NCBI GenBank assembly: GCA_963768765.1
Contig: CAVYJK010000021.1
Coordinates: forward strand, 1-64,000
Length of the DNA: 64,000 nt
Direction: 5' to 3'
Source of the DNA: DASWLF01 sp963768765
GTDB taxonomy: Bacteria; Desulfobacterota; Desulfobaccia; Desulfobaccales; 0-14-0-80-60-11
In this document: positions 35,047-44,298 of the stretch, piece by piece
Numbering within the stretch: position 1 is the first letter of the stretch
Layout: each line of letters opens with the position of its first letter
Notes under the pieces: model-generated
Database searches by the model: none
The model's input: only the letters and a program-made list of their open reading frames with translations
What the model was told of the DNA's origin: nothing
Made by a program: the position numbers and the translations under genes

Positions 35047-36843
35047 ATGGACGAGGTAGAGCTCACTCCCTCCTTACCGATGGGCAAGGAGGCCCCGACC
35101 CCGGAAGAACTCATCCAGGGAGAAGCCAAGAAAGAGCGGCTGGGTCCCTGGTACGCCACCGCCATCTGCGGCAACGACATCACCTCCTCCTGTCTCTATG
35201 TCTCGGCCATCGCCATCGTCTACGCCCACGCCCTGGCGCCCCTGGCCCTGCTGCTGGCGGCCGGGGTCCTTTATTTATACCGGAAAATCTACACCGAGGT
35301 GGTGGAGGCCCTGCCCCTGGACGGCGGGGCTTACAACTGCCTGCTCAACTGCACCCGCAAGTTCGACGCCTCTTTCGCCGCCTGCCTGACCCTGCTGTCC
35401 TATCTGGCCACCGCGGTGATTTCCGCCAAGACCGCGGTGGAATATTTGAAGACCCTGGTGCCCGCTGCCGGTCATGGAGGCCACCGCCGTGGTGCTGGTG
35501 GTCTTTGCCCTGCTCACCATCCTGGGCATCACCGATTCGGCCCGGGTGGCCCTGGCCATCTTCATCCTGCATCTGGTCACCTTGACCCTGTTTGTGTTCT
35601 GGGTGATGTCCTCCGCCAACCTCACCCCCATGTGGGGGCCAACTGGACCCTGCTGCGCCAGGACGTCCATTGGCCCAAGGCCCTGTTTCTGGGGTTTTCC
35701 GCCGCCATGCTGGGGGTGAGCGGCTTTGAGAGCTCCGCCAATTACGTGGAGGCACCAGAAGCCCGGGGTCTTCCGCCTGACCCTGCGCAACATGTGGCTG
35801 GCGGTGACCATTTTCAACCCCCTCATCGCCCTGCTGGCCCTGGGGCTGCTGCCGGTCCCCGAGATCATGGGGGTCAAAGACGACCTGGTGAGCCGCATGG
35901 GCATGATGGTGGGCGGCCACCTCCTGCACACCCTCATCGTGGTGGACGCCTTCCTGGTGCTGTCCGGCGCGGTGCTCACCAGTTACGTGGGGGTCAGCGG
36001 CCTGGTGCACCGCATGACCCTGGACCAGTGCTTCCCCCAGTTCCTCCTCAAGCAGACCCGGCGGGGCAGTTTCCCCCTGATCATCCTGGGCTTCATGATC
36101 CTGTGCATCTCCATCCTCTACCTCACCGGCGGAGATCTGCTCTCCCTGGCGGGGGTCTATACCATCTCTTTTCTTGGGGTCATGACCCTGTTCGGCATCG
36201 GCAATATCCTGCTCAAGGTCAACCGCCCCGAATTGAAGCGCACCTACCGGGCCGGCTGGGTACGGTCATCCTGGGGGTTATCGCCACCTGCGTGGGCATT
36301 CTGGGAAATCTGGCCATCAACTTTGTCTTCCTGGGGTATTTCGCCATCTACTTTATCCCCGCGGTCCTGGGCGGGATCGCCATGTACATGCGCATTCCCA
36401 TCCTCAAATGGGTCCTCACCCTCATCGACCGGGTGCTGACCCGCTTTTCCCACTGGCGGGAGGGGGTGGAAGAGAAAATCGAGGAAATCACCAATATCCG
36501 GGCCGTGGTGTTCGTGGGCCTGGGCAGCCTGGACCGCATGATCAAGGCCTTCAATTACTTGAGCCGCAATGAAGATTGCCAGAACGTCCTGATCTTCCGC
36601 CTCTATGCCCATGAAGACCCCAACACCGAGTTGAATATCCACCGGAACCTGGGAATTATCCGGGAACTGCATCCCGACCTGAAGATCGAGTACCAGGCCC
36701 GCAAAGGCCAGTTCAGCCCCGAGGCCGTGGACGCCCTGTCCCGGGAGTTGGACATCCCCAAGAATATGATGTTCATGGGCTCCCTGACCCACACCCTAGC
36801 CTTCTCCATTCAGGACCTGGGGGGAGTGCGGATCATCTGGTGA
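35047..36843 (+). CDS. APC-family amino acid permease with C-terminal Usp-like domain (four frameshifts)
   Basis: Reading across frames gives about 600 residues. The front is GPWYATAICGNDITSSCLYVSAIAIVYAH, a typical APC first helix, followed by some ten further hydrophobic segments. A soluble C-terminal part of about 130 residues, from RAVVFVGLGSLDRMIKAFNYL to GSLTHTLAFSIQDLGG, resembles a nucleotide-binding/Usp-like domain. Frame changes lie near 35462, 35637, 35750 and 36260, and each rejoins family sequence. The transported amino acid is unknown. The ribosome site is AGAAGGG. Either the gene is decaying or this stretch was poorly sequenced; I favour the latter because no segment is lost. 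Confidence 0.75.
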   Translation: MDEVELTPSLPMGKEAPTPEELIQGEAKKERLGPWYATAICGNDITSSCLYVSAIAIVYAHALAPLALLLAAGVLYLYRKIYTEVVEALPLDGGAYNCLLNCTRKFDASFAACLTLLSYLATAVISAKTAVEYLKTLVPAAGHGGHRRGAGGLCPAHHPGHHRFGPGGPGHLHPASGHLDPVCVLGDVLRQPHPHVGANWTLLRQDVHWPKALFLGFSAAMLGVSGFESSANYVEAPEARGLPPDPAQHVAGGDHFQPPHRPAGPGAAAGPRDHGGQRRPGEPHGHDGGRPPPAHPHRGGRLPGAVRRGAHQLRGGQRPGAPHDPGPVLPPVPPQADPAGQFPPDHPGLHDPVHLHPLPHRRRSALPGGGLYHLFSWGHDPVRHRQYPAQGQPPRIEAHLPGRLGTVILGVIATCVGILGNLAINFVFLGYFAIYFIPAVLGGIAMYMRIPILKWVLTLIDRVLTRFSHWREGVEEKIEEITNIRAVVFVGLGSLDRMIKAFNYLSRNEDCQNVLIFRLYAHEDPNTELNIHRNLGIIRELHPDLKIEYQARKGQFSPEAVDALSRELDIPKNMMFMGSLTHTLAFSIQDLGGVRIIW

Positions 36844-36857
36844 AGTTGGAAAATAGC

Positions 36858-36904
36858 TTTGGGGGAAGGGGTAGGGGCCTCGGTCCCTAGCCCCTTCCCC
36901 CAAA
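36858..36904. repeat. G-rich palindromic repeat family, copy 4
   Basis: TTTGGGGGAAGGGGTAGGG and CCCTAGCCCCTTCCCCCAAA pair with one bulge. It lies 15 bases after the permease stop and 27 bases before the fmdE-like start. Confidence 0.7.
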
Positions 36905-36931
36905 CTCACTCCATAAGGAGGACCTGCCGCC

Positions 36932-37594
36932 ATGCACGAACACGCCTCGGCCCGCCAGGCCGTGGAAACCATGATCCAAAGTTGCGACCTGGAAGGCCTG
37001 CTGCGTCACGCCGAGACCATCCACGGGCACCGCTGCCCCATGCTGGCCCTGGGAGTGAAGGCGGGACAATATGCCATGAAGTATCTGGAGCAGGAGAGCA
37101 CCGGCATGGAGGAAGTGGTGGCCGTGGTGGAGTGCAACAACTGCTTCACCGACGGCATCCAGGTGGTCACCGGCTGCACCTTCGGCAACAACGCCCTCAT
37201 TTTAAAGACCTGGGCAAGACCGCGGTGACCGTGGCCCGGCGCCGGGACGGGCGGCGGTGCGCCTGGTGGTGCGGCCGGATTTCGGCAGCACATGTTCGCC
37301 CGCTACCCGGCGGCGGGGCCGTTATTCGACAAGGTGGTGGCCCAGGGCCACGGCACCGCGAGGACCAACACCGCTTCCAGCACTTGTGGGAGGCGGTGGC
37401 CAGCTGGAGCTACGGAAGTGCCGCTGCACCGAACAGGTCCTGATCCAGGCAATGACCCTCACCCTGCCGCCCTTCGCCCGCATCTTCGCCACCGAGATCT
37501 GCAGCCGTCTGCGGCGAAGGGGTGATGGAGCCCCGGATCAGCATGAAGGGGGGCCGAGATGGTCTGCCTGGCTTGCGCCGGCGAGGAGTATTAG
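36932..37594 (+). CDS. FmdE-like protein with C-terminal zinc ribbon (several frameshifts)
   Basis: N-terminal FmdE domain: HAETIHGHRCPMLALGVKAG, then VAVVECNNCFTDGIQVVTGCTFGNNALI. The middle continues in shifted frames (GKTAVTVARR, FARYPAAGPLFDKVV). The end is a zinc ribbon: EICS-VCGEGVMEPRISMKGG then EMVCLACAGEEY, stopping at TAG 37592-37594. Breaks occur near 37200, 37250, 37300-37390, 37510 and 37550. FmdE proteins accompany tungsten/molybdenum formylmethanofuran or formate dehydrogenases, but many bacteria carry stand-alone FmdE/zinc-ribbon proteins of unknown role. The ribosome site AAGGAGG is strong. Confidence 0.75.
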
Positions 37595-38177
37595 TCAGCT
37601 CACCGGCCAGGGCGTCGGCTGGGTGCGGGAAATTTAGCGGATTCGCCACCTGTTTCAGTCCTTGAACCTGCCCGGGAGACGAGTTGGGGTGTGAGTAGGG
37701 TTGCCTTGTCCTCCATGGTGATAAATAAAGGCCAGCCAGCTTAAAACACCTCAAGAGATGGCCTCAAGGAATCAAAGCCGGGGCCTGATGCACGGCTCTC
37801 GTCATATTCTTTTTATCCTGATTGATTTGGGCGGTTTCTTCCCCCTGCCACCGCTTAGGCGAAAGCTTGCTCCTGAGGGGCTTGCCGGCGTTTTTCGGAG
37901 GCCTCCTCGCCCGGACCGAGGGACGGGGGCGGGCCGAGCCTCTCGAGTTGCGGACCAGGTCGGCGATTGCTTAACCGCGCCGCCTGGCCGCAGTCTAAGT
38001 AGGCAGGGAAGGCGATTAACTTACCGCCGAGGGCGGCTGGCCACTTTTCTGAATAGAAGCACCGTGGCCGCGGCCACCGGTCCATAACTTTGAAAGGGGT
38101 CCTGCCCAGTCCTTACTTGCCGGCCTCGTCAAGCAGCAAGAAGGATGGATTACCTGCCAAAATCCGAGGAGGCAACA
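37595..38177. other. long gene-free stretch
   Basis: About 580 bases. Short open frames on both strands have no ribosome site, no recognisable motif and mixed codon use. I see no RNA gene, although the high indel rate just before it could hide a short gene. Confidence 0.4.
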
Positions 38178-38769
38178 ATGAAGTGGAAGGCATGGAAGCA
38201 TTGCCGGTACCTCTTGCTGGCGCTGTTTCTCCTCCCGGTAACGGTCTGGCCGGCGGAGTTTTCCGGCGCAGATGATGGTCAAAGATGGCGACAAGCTCAT
38301 GCCGGGGAAGATTTACGTCCAGGACGGCAAGATGCGCCAGGAATTTAACGACGAGAGCGGGCAGACCATCACCATCGTGCGCCCGGACAAGAAGCTGATT
38401 TGGGTGATCCTTCCCCGGGAAAGTGCCTACATGGAACTGCCCCTGAAGGGGCGCCTTCCCGGGCAGTTCATCCAGATGCCCCCCGACGCCGTCCAAAAGC
38501 GCCACCTGGGAAAGGTAGCGGTGAACGGCTATGAAGCCGATAAGTACCAGATCGCGGTGCGGAGCGGGGAGGGCCTGGAGTTCCAGACTTTTTGGGTGGC
38601 CCCCAAGTTAGGGGTGCCCGTGAAAGTGTGACCCTCCGAAGGGAGAAAACTTTCCGTCGAATACCGGAGCATCAGGGAGAGCAAGCAGGCGGACCGCTTG
38701 TTCGCCTTGCCGGCCGGCTCCCAGAAGATGGCCTCCCCCAGGGGGTGCACCGACGAAATCGAGGAATAA
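38178..38769 (+). CDS. exported DUF4412-like protein (frameshift and in-frame TGA)
   Basis: A signal peptide (CRYLLLALFLLPVTVWPAEF) starts at ATG 38178 after a GAGGAGG ribosome site. The frame shifts near 38262, then MMVKDGDKLMPGKIYVQDGKMRQEF, TITIVRPDKKLIWVILP and VNGYEADKYQI follow, as in DUF4412 proteins. A TGA at 38629 interrupts after GVPVKV, but the same frame goes on with LSVEYRSIRESKQADRLF and LPAGSQKM, which is the usual family end, to TAA at 38769. The gene is thus damaged in two places or carries sequence errors. The function is unknown; such proteins are periplasmic. Confidence 0.6.
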
Positions 38770-38957
38770 CCGCCTGAAGGGGGAGCCCGGAAGGGAGCCC
38801 GCGGCAGGCCCCTCCTTCTTTCCCGTGGTGGCGGTTGCTGGAGATCCAGCCCCTCGGGACGGAGGCGATGCAGGAGTGCGTGCGCCGGGTATCGCCCCGA
38901 CTGAGCAGCCCCGAGGCGGCGAGGAAATCCAAATCTGCAACCAAGAGGAGCTTCGAA

Positions 38958-39137
38958 ATGATGCAGCCTTATTATGCGGGACCGGTGATAGCTTTGATTG
39001 CAGGCATATTAATCCTGATCCAACCCCGGCTGTTAAATTATATTGTGGCCATCTATTTAATTATAATAGGAATCCTGGGTATTGATTCACCGTTGAGCCC
39101 GGAAGATTCTTGGGAGGCGCACCTGCATGTCCTTTAA
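38958..39137 (+). CDS. small DUF3096-like membrane protein
   Basis: 59 residues. MMQPYYAGPVIALIAGIL followed by ILIQPRLLNYIVAIYLIIIG gives two hydrophobic segments with the PRLLNYIVAIYLI core typical of DUF3096. AGAGGAG lies 7 bases before the ATG. The last 15 residues (DSPLSPEDSWEAHLHVL) go beyond the usual end. Function unknown. Confidence 0.65.
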   Translation: MMQPYYAGPVIALIAGILILIQPRLLNYIVAIYLIIIGILGIDSPLSPEDSWEAHLHVL

Positions 39138-39231
39138 CGGGGCTGGTTGAAAAAGCGGGTTTCCTTCATCGCTGGGCGACGGAGCTCCCCTGACCCAGAT
39201 TTTATTGCCATTTTGGGGGTTGGCAGAGGTC

Positions 39232-39270
39232 TTTAGGGAGGGCGGGGGGCTTTTGTCTCCCTCCCCTAAA
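39232..39270. repeat. G-rich palindromic repeat family, copy 5
   Basis: TTTAGGGAGGGCGGGGGG with CTCCCTCCCCTAAA. It lies 18 bases beyond the stop of the minus-strand permease at 39288. Confidence 0.55.
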
Positions 39271-39287
39271 ACCACTTTTTAACCGGA

Positions 39288-40453
39288 TTATGCCGCCCGC
39301 AGGGCCTCCAGCAGCGGCAGGCGGGCCGCCTTGAGCGACGGCAGCAGGCCTCCCAACAGCCCCATGCCCACCCCGAAGAGGAGGCTTTTCAGCAGGATGC
39401 CCGGCGTCAGGGCGAACTTAAAGGAGAGCTCGGCGAAGCTGGACCAGTTGATGGTGGAAGGGTGATGAAATTGAGCAGCGAGGCCGGGATCAGCCCCAGG
39501 ACCCACCCCAGGAACCCCAGGAGCATGGACTCCAGCAGAAACGCGGCCAGGATGTGATGGCGTTTGAACCCCAGGGCCCGCAGGGTGCCGATTTCGGCCA
39601 ACCCGGGCCCCCACCTGGGCGTACATGGTGACCATGGCCCCCAGGACGGCCCCCAGGCTGAAGATGCCGGTGAGCACCAGGCCCAGGAGGCGGATGAAGG
39701 TGGCCAGCCGCCGGGACTGGGCTTCGTAGAATTCCACCTCCCGCAGCACCTGCACGGGCAGCCGGGGGTCGCTCTCCAGGCGGGCCTTGAGGGCGGCAAA
39801 GTCCCCGGGGTCCCGGAGGCGCAGGATTACCGAGGAGAAGACGGTGCGCCGGAAGGCCTGGAGGAGCTGCTCCACGTCCCCCCAGATCTCGGAGCTGAAG
39901 CCGGTGTTGCCCGCGTCCATGACCCCCACCACCCGCCAGGTGCGCATGGCGAAGCGCAGCGTCTCCCCCAGGCCCGCGCCCTGAAAGCGCCGGGCGATCT
40001 GGGCCCCGGCCACGATCTCGGTGGAGCCGGGCTTGGGGAAGCGGCCGGCGCGCAGGCTTGCACTTCCCGGCGCAGGGCCGGCGAGACGGGCTGCACCCCC
40101 CGGATGATGACGTTGGCCAGCTTGCCGCCCCGCTTGGGGAGGTTGACCAGGACGATGGCCTCATCGGCCACCAGGCGGCGGCCTTTCTGATCCAGGGCCA
40201 CCTCCGGCTGGGCGCCGATGATGCCGGCCTGGGTGCGGTCCACGGAGCTTTGCACCTCGGATTCGGAGCCGGCCCGCAGCACCACGGCGTTGTCATAGGA
40301 GCCGGTGGCCACCAGGGTGCGGCGCAGGCCCTCGGAGAGCATCAGCACCGCGGCAAAGACGAAGATCACCAGGGCCATGCCCGCGGCGGTGAGCAGGGTG
40401 GTGAGGCGCCGGGCCAGGAGGTTGCGGTAGCTGTAGGAGAGGGGGATGGGCAT
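39288..40453 (-). CDS. FtsX/MacB-like ABC transporter permease 1 (frameshifted)
   Basis: About 388 residues over three frames. The start MPIPLSYSYRNLLARRLTTLLTAAGMALVIFVF is the first membrane helix, with an upstream ARR-rich cytosolic arm. A large periplasmic MacB_PCD-like domain follows (TWRVVGVMDAGNTGFSSEIWGD). Then three helices: IRLLGLVLTGIFSLGAVLG, the coupling segment EIGTLRALGFKRHHIL, and a final SLLFGVGMGLLGGLLPSLKAARL. Breaks lie near 40060, 39603 and 39460. With the ATPase and adaptor at 45.4-47.4 kb it would form a LolCDE/MacAB-type exporter or extractor. The substrate is unknown. Confidence 0.8.
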
Positions 40454-40506
40454 TTGAGTCGAGTTTTTGGTTTCCGCTTTCTCGTTTTTTGGTTTTTGGT
40501 TTTTGG

Positions 40507-40558
40507 TGGCACAGGCTTTCCAGCCTGTGCTTTGCACCGGCAAGATGCCGGTGCCACC
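40507..40558. repeat. GGCACAGGC-type double palindrome, copy 1
   Basis: GGCACAGGCTTTCCAGCCTGTGC then GCACCGGCAAGATGCCGGTGCC: two hairpins in a row, between trmO and permease 1. Partial copies lie at 42777-42810 and 45222-45246. Confidence 0.6.
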
Positions 40559-40568
40559 AGGAGCTATC

Positions 40569-41045
40569 TCAAAATCTGCCGTCGTCTTTGGCGCTTTTCA
40601 GCTTTTCGAGGTTTTTCTCCAGCCAACCGATCTTGGCCCCGGGACGGTGGTCGACTTGGGGCACATACGGCTTGATATCCAAAAGATCGAAGCAAATCGA
40701 TCATGTCTACAACAAAGATGTGAAGCGTCTCTCCCTCGACCCGCTCCAGGCGAACCACGGAAATGCCAATGGGGTTTGGCCGGGCCGGCGCCCGGGTGGC
40801 AAACACGCCGCGGTCGACGTCGTCCAGGAAAGGTTTCACTTTTAAAAAATAATCCCTGGAAAGGTGGAAAACATAAATGAGGATCAGATGGGAAAAGCCC
40901 TCAAGATCTTGCAGACCTTCTTTATAGGCCGGAAAAATCTGAATTCTTCCCTGAACGCCTAGGGAAGGCGAGGTCGGAGGGGGTCTCGAGGCTCTTTATA
41001 AGGGGTAAAGATAATGCCGATGGGTTGAAAGGAGATGCTTTCCAT
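40569..41045 (-). CDS. trmO: TrmO-like tRNA (N6-threonylcarbamoyladenosine 37) methyltransferase (frameshifts)
   Basis: TrmO/TsaA uses SAM to methylate t6A37 in tRNA. Joined frames give about 160 residues. ATG 41045 starts MESISFQPIGIIFTPYKEP. Then GRIQIFPAYKEGLQDLEGFS, HLILIYVFHLS, and the signature DRGVFATRAPARPNPIGIS, VVRLERVEGETLHIFVVDM and IKPYVPQVDHRPGAKIGWLE follow, ending DDGRF. Breaks occur near 40955 and 40695. The length fits the short TrmO form. It lies within the ABC-exporter locus with no clear functional link. Confidence 0.8.
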
Positions 41046-41217
41046 AAGAAATTTCCCTTTCCTGAATTAGATCAGTGATGGCTAGGGCAAGGGAATGGGC
41101 ATCTTTTAAGAAACCGCTGGTGGCTCGTAACCGGACCTTTGCATTACCGGATGGGGAGGCGCATCCGGAATCCATCAACCTCAAAATCAAGGTCTGGCCG
41201 CCATAAACTTCAAGGCC

Positions 41218-41485
41218 TCAATCGATATCGAAGGCCCGCATGGTCTCGGTGCGAATGGCGTAGCGCTCGCCCACCGCGATCACGACCCGGGCCACGGTGG
41301 CATCGTCCGGCGCTTCCAGAATGCAGACCTCGTCAAATCTGCCCATTAGGGTATACCACCCTTTGATTTCCGCGCCCAACTTTTGTACGAGGGTTTTGGC
41401 TTCCTGGACCGCGGCCGGATGAACTTTAAGGGATTGGGGAAGGATTTGCGGCGGGCCCTTAGCCCAACACAATGTATGTAGGCAT
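41218..41485 (-). CDS. GYD-domain protein (frameshift near the start)
   Basis: ATG 41485, after a GGGAGG ribosome site, gives MPTYIVLG. One indel later the frame holds LKVHPAAVQEAKTLVQKLG, AEIKGWYTLMGRFDEVCILE and IRTETMRAFDID. These match the GYD family, whose usual form is MPTYIVLxxxTxxG..K. About 90 residues, a small ferredoxin-like alpha/beta fold. The function is unknown. Confidence 0.75.
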
Positions 41486-41580
41486 CTGTTTGCCTCCCTT
41501 GGAATTTTTAATTTCTGCACGCCTCCCATAATTAAGATAAACAGCCTTGGGGTCCAAATCAATCTCCCGGATCCCTTCTA

Positions 41581-42738
41581 TCACCCCACCCGGCGCAAAG
41601 CCGCGGCGATGCTCACCCGGGCGGCCTGCCAGGCCGGGAAGCAGGCGGCCAGCAGCCCCACCCCCAGGGGAGACCCCCAGGCCCAAGGCCAGGGTCTCGC
41701 ACGGTGACGGGGAAGGCTCCGAAATACTGGCCCAGGGAAGCCGGAAACATCGCCACCGCCGGAAACGTCAGGGCCAGGCCCAGCAGGCCGCCCACCAGGG
41801 CCAGGATGCAGCGACTCCCCCAGGATCAGGCCGGCCAGGTGGCGGGGCTTGAACCCCATGGTCTTCAGGGCCGCGTATTCCCCCAGGCGCTCCCGGGCGT
41901 TCATGGCCATGGTGTTGGCCAGCACCACCAGGATCACGCACGATGACCACCCAGGAGACGATCTGGATGGCCAGCAGGATGGCCGAGGTCATCTCGACGA
42001 AGCTCAGCTGGAAGGCGGCCTCCGTCTCGGTGAGGGTTTCGGCCAGGGAGTTCTTGAAAATGGCGTCGATCCTCGCGGCCACCGGCGCCGCCAGCTCCGG
42101 CCGGGCCACCTGGACCAGGAACCAGCCCACCTGGTCGGCTCGGTCGGCGCGGTCTTCTTCAAGGCTCTCGTTGAGATAATCCCAGTGGAAGAAAAACTGG
42201 GTCTCGTCGGTGTTGGGCTCCCGGCCCCGTGTAGATGGCCCGGAGGATGAAGCGATATCCCCGGGAAAGTAGGTGCCCGTCAGGATGATGGAGTCCCCCA
42301 GCCGCCAGCCGTAACGGGCCGCCAGTTTGCGCCCGGCGAGAGCGGCCCCGGCGGTCCTGGACCAGGGCCAGCTTCTGGTGTTCGGGAATGAGAAACTCCG
42401 GGAAAACGTCGAGAATAGCCGGGCAGGGAGGTGGCAAACTGGGGGAAAAAGTGCTTTTTGTCGATGTAGATGCCTTCGAACCAGTAGGAGTAACCCACGG
42501 TGGTGACCCCGGGCAGGGCCTGGATTTTGGGGAGATACGACAGCGGCAGAGGGAACATGAGGGACACGGCGTTCCGGGTCACCAGGCGCACCGGGGAGGA
42601 GGCTTCCACCCCGGCGTACCAGGCGGCTACCACGGTACGCAACAGGCAGAAGGCCAGCACCGCCACCGCCATGCCCAGGATGGTAAGGGCGGCCCGCAAA
42701 GGATGCCTGAGAATGTTGCGCCAGGAGAGTTTAAGCAT
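41581..42738 (-). CDS. FtsX/MacB-like ABC transporter permease 2 (many frameshifts)
   Basis: MLKLSWRNILRHPLRAALTILGMAVAVLAFCLLRTV starts the first helix; the end is the usual ALRRVG. The middle runs LPKIQALPGVTTVGYSYWFEG, ..., ILLAIQIVSWVVIV, then MAMNARERLGEYAALKTMGFK (coupling segment) and two more helices, in changing frames (breaks near 42425, 42350, 42230, 41940, 41815 and 41690). It is a close paralogue of permease 3 (43018-44173), with the same start, the same SLAET-TETE-AF segment and the same tail, so the two arose by tandem duplication. Confidence 0.75.
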
Positions 42739-42750
42739 GAGTTGCCAGTT

Positions 42751-42810
42751 GCCAGTTGCCAGTTTTTGGTTTTTGGGTGGCACAGGCTTCCAGCCGTCGC
42801 CACCGGTGCC
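42751..42810. repeat. GTTGCCA triplet and GGCACAGGC-type repeat, copy 2
   Basis: GTTGCCA is repeated three times in a row at 42751-42771. It is followed by TTTTTGGTTTTTGG and a decayed copy of the GGCACAGGC double palindrome. The same TTTTTGGTTTTTGG precedes copy 1 near 40493. Confidence 0.5.
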
Positions 42811-42947
42811 CTTAATTTTTTATAAGTGGTGGGTAGTGGCCTCCTTGCAGTTCTGCCAATCTTATCCCCAATCCGCTGAGGCTGGGGGAGTCGCGGCCAC
42901 AGGCTGCGCCTTCCCCAGCCCAAAACTTAAGGGGTTGGGGGAGGGGG

Positions 42948-42995
42948 TTTGAGGGAGGGGGCAGGGGCGCTGTGCCCCTGGCCCCCTCCCTCAAA
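42948..42995. repeat. G-rich palindromic repeat family, copy 6
   Basis: TTTGAGGGAGGGGGCAGGGGC pairs with GCCCCTGGCCCCCTCCCTCAAA with a one-base bulge. It lies 23 bases after the permease 3 stop. Confidence 0.75.
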
Positions 42996-43017
42996 TATTC
43001 ACCCTAACTTCCTCCTC

Positions 43018-44173
43018 TCACCCCACCTTCCGCAGCGCCTCGGCGATGCTCACCTGCGCGGCCCGCCAGGCCGGCAGCACCGCGGCCAGGAAGCCCACGG
43101 CCAGGGCCACGGCCAGGCCCACGGCCAGGGTGGCCCGGGTCAGGGGAAAGACCCGGAAATATTGTCCCAGCTGGGTACGAAAGACGTGCACCGCGGGGAA
43201 GGTGAGGGACAGTCCCACCAGTCCCCCGGCCAGGGCCAGCAGCAGGGATTCGCCAAAGATGAGGCCCGCCAGGTGCCGGGCCTTGAAGCCCATGGTCTTG
43301 AGCACCGCATACTCCCCCAGGCGCTCCCGGGCGCTCATGGCCATGGTGTTGGCCAGCACCACCAGGATCACCCCGATGACCACCCAGGAGACCACCCGGA
43401 TGGCCAGCAGGATGGTCTCGGTCATGGAGACGAAGCCCAGATAGAAGGCCTTTTCGGTCTCGGTGATGGTTTCGGCCAGGGAGTTCTGGAACATGGCGTC
43501 CACCGCGGCGGCCACCTGGGGGGCCAACTCCGGCCGGGTCACTTTAATGGTAAACCAGCTCACCTGGTCGGCCCGGCTGTCGGCTTTCTTTTTCAGGCTC
43601 TCATTCAGGTATTCCCAGTGAAAATAGAAGCGGCCCTCGTCGGTCTGGGGTTCCGCCCCGGTATAGATGGCCCGGAGGATGAACCGCCATTCCCCGGGAT
43701 AGATGGTGCCCTTGAGGATGATGGAGTCCCCCAGGCGCCAGCCGTAGCGCTGGGCCAGGGCCCGGCCGGCGGCGGCCCCGCGGCGGTCCTGGAAAAAGGC
43801 CAGCTTCTGGTACTCGGGCATGACGTATTCCGGGTAGAGGTCGAAGTATTGGCGCATCGGTCCACGGCGAAATTGGGGAAGAAGTGCCTTTCGTCGATAT
43901 AAATTCCGCCGAACCAGTTGCCGTAGGCCACGGCCGCAATACCCGGGCAGGGCCTGGATCTTGGGGAGATAGGCCATGGGCAGGGGATAGATCAGGGAGA
44001 TGGCGTTGCGGGTCACCAGGCGGGCCGGGGAGGCAGCCTCCGCCCCGGAATACCAGGCGGCCACCATGGTGCGCAGCAACGCAAAGGCCAGCACCGCCAC
44101 CGCCATGCCGCAGGACGGTGAGGGCGGCCCGCAAAGGATGCCGGATGGTGTTGCGCCAGGTGAGTTTGAACAT
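43018..44173 (-). CDS. FtsX/MacB-like ABC transporter permease 3 (frameshifts)
   Basis: The start MFKLTWRNTIRHPLRAALTVL at 44173 lies in one frame. From MAVAVLAFALLRTMVAAWYSG the sequence runs in another frame, with a further short break near 43855-43945. The rest is continuous: a periplasmic domain (YPEYVMPEYQKLAFFQD, RYGWRLGDSIILKGTIYPG), then ILLAIRVVSWVVIGVILVVL, the coupling segment MSARERLGEYAVLKTMGFK, two final helices and LRKVG. About 385 residues, the best preserved of the three permeases. With permease 2 it is a tandem pair. Confidence 0.82.
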
Positions 44174-44183
44174 ATGGTTGTCT

Positions 44184-44229
44184 TGTGGGGGGAGGGCCAG
44201 GGAGCGAGGCTCCCTGCCCTCCCCCCACA
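44184..44229. repeat. G-rich palindromic repeat family, copy 7
   Basis: TGTGGGGGGAGGGCCAGGGAGC and GCTCCCTGCCCTCCCCCCACA. It lies just upstream of the permease 3 start, so it is in the leader rather than after a gene. Confidence 0.65.
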
Positions 44230-44298
44230 CCCCCCACCCAACCCGCTAAGGGCCGTGTAAGGCGGGGCCGAAGGCGCCGACTTAAACGGCCATAACCT

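Noticed and set aside
37758..38087. 109-codon plus-strand frame after the fmdE-like gene
   Set aside because: Arg/Gly/Pro-rich translation without motif or ribosome site, and competing frames on both strands.
37595..38177. Molybdenum-cofactor riboswitch after the fmdE-like gene
   Set aside because: I could not find the conserved core or a convincing fold; the suggestion came only from the neighbour.
38629..38631. In-frame TGA in the DUF4412-like gene as a second selenocysteine codon
   Set aside because: The position follows a Val-Lys-Val strand where the family has no conserved Cys, no SECIS-like stem is obvious, and the gene already has another break; a nonsense change or sequence error is simpler.
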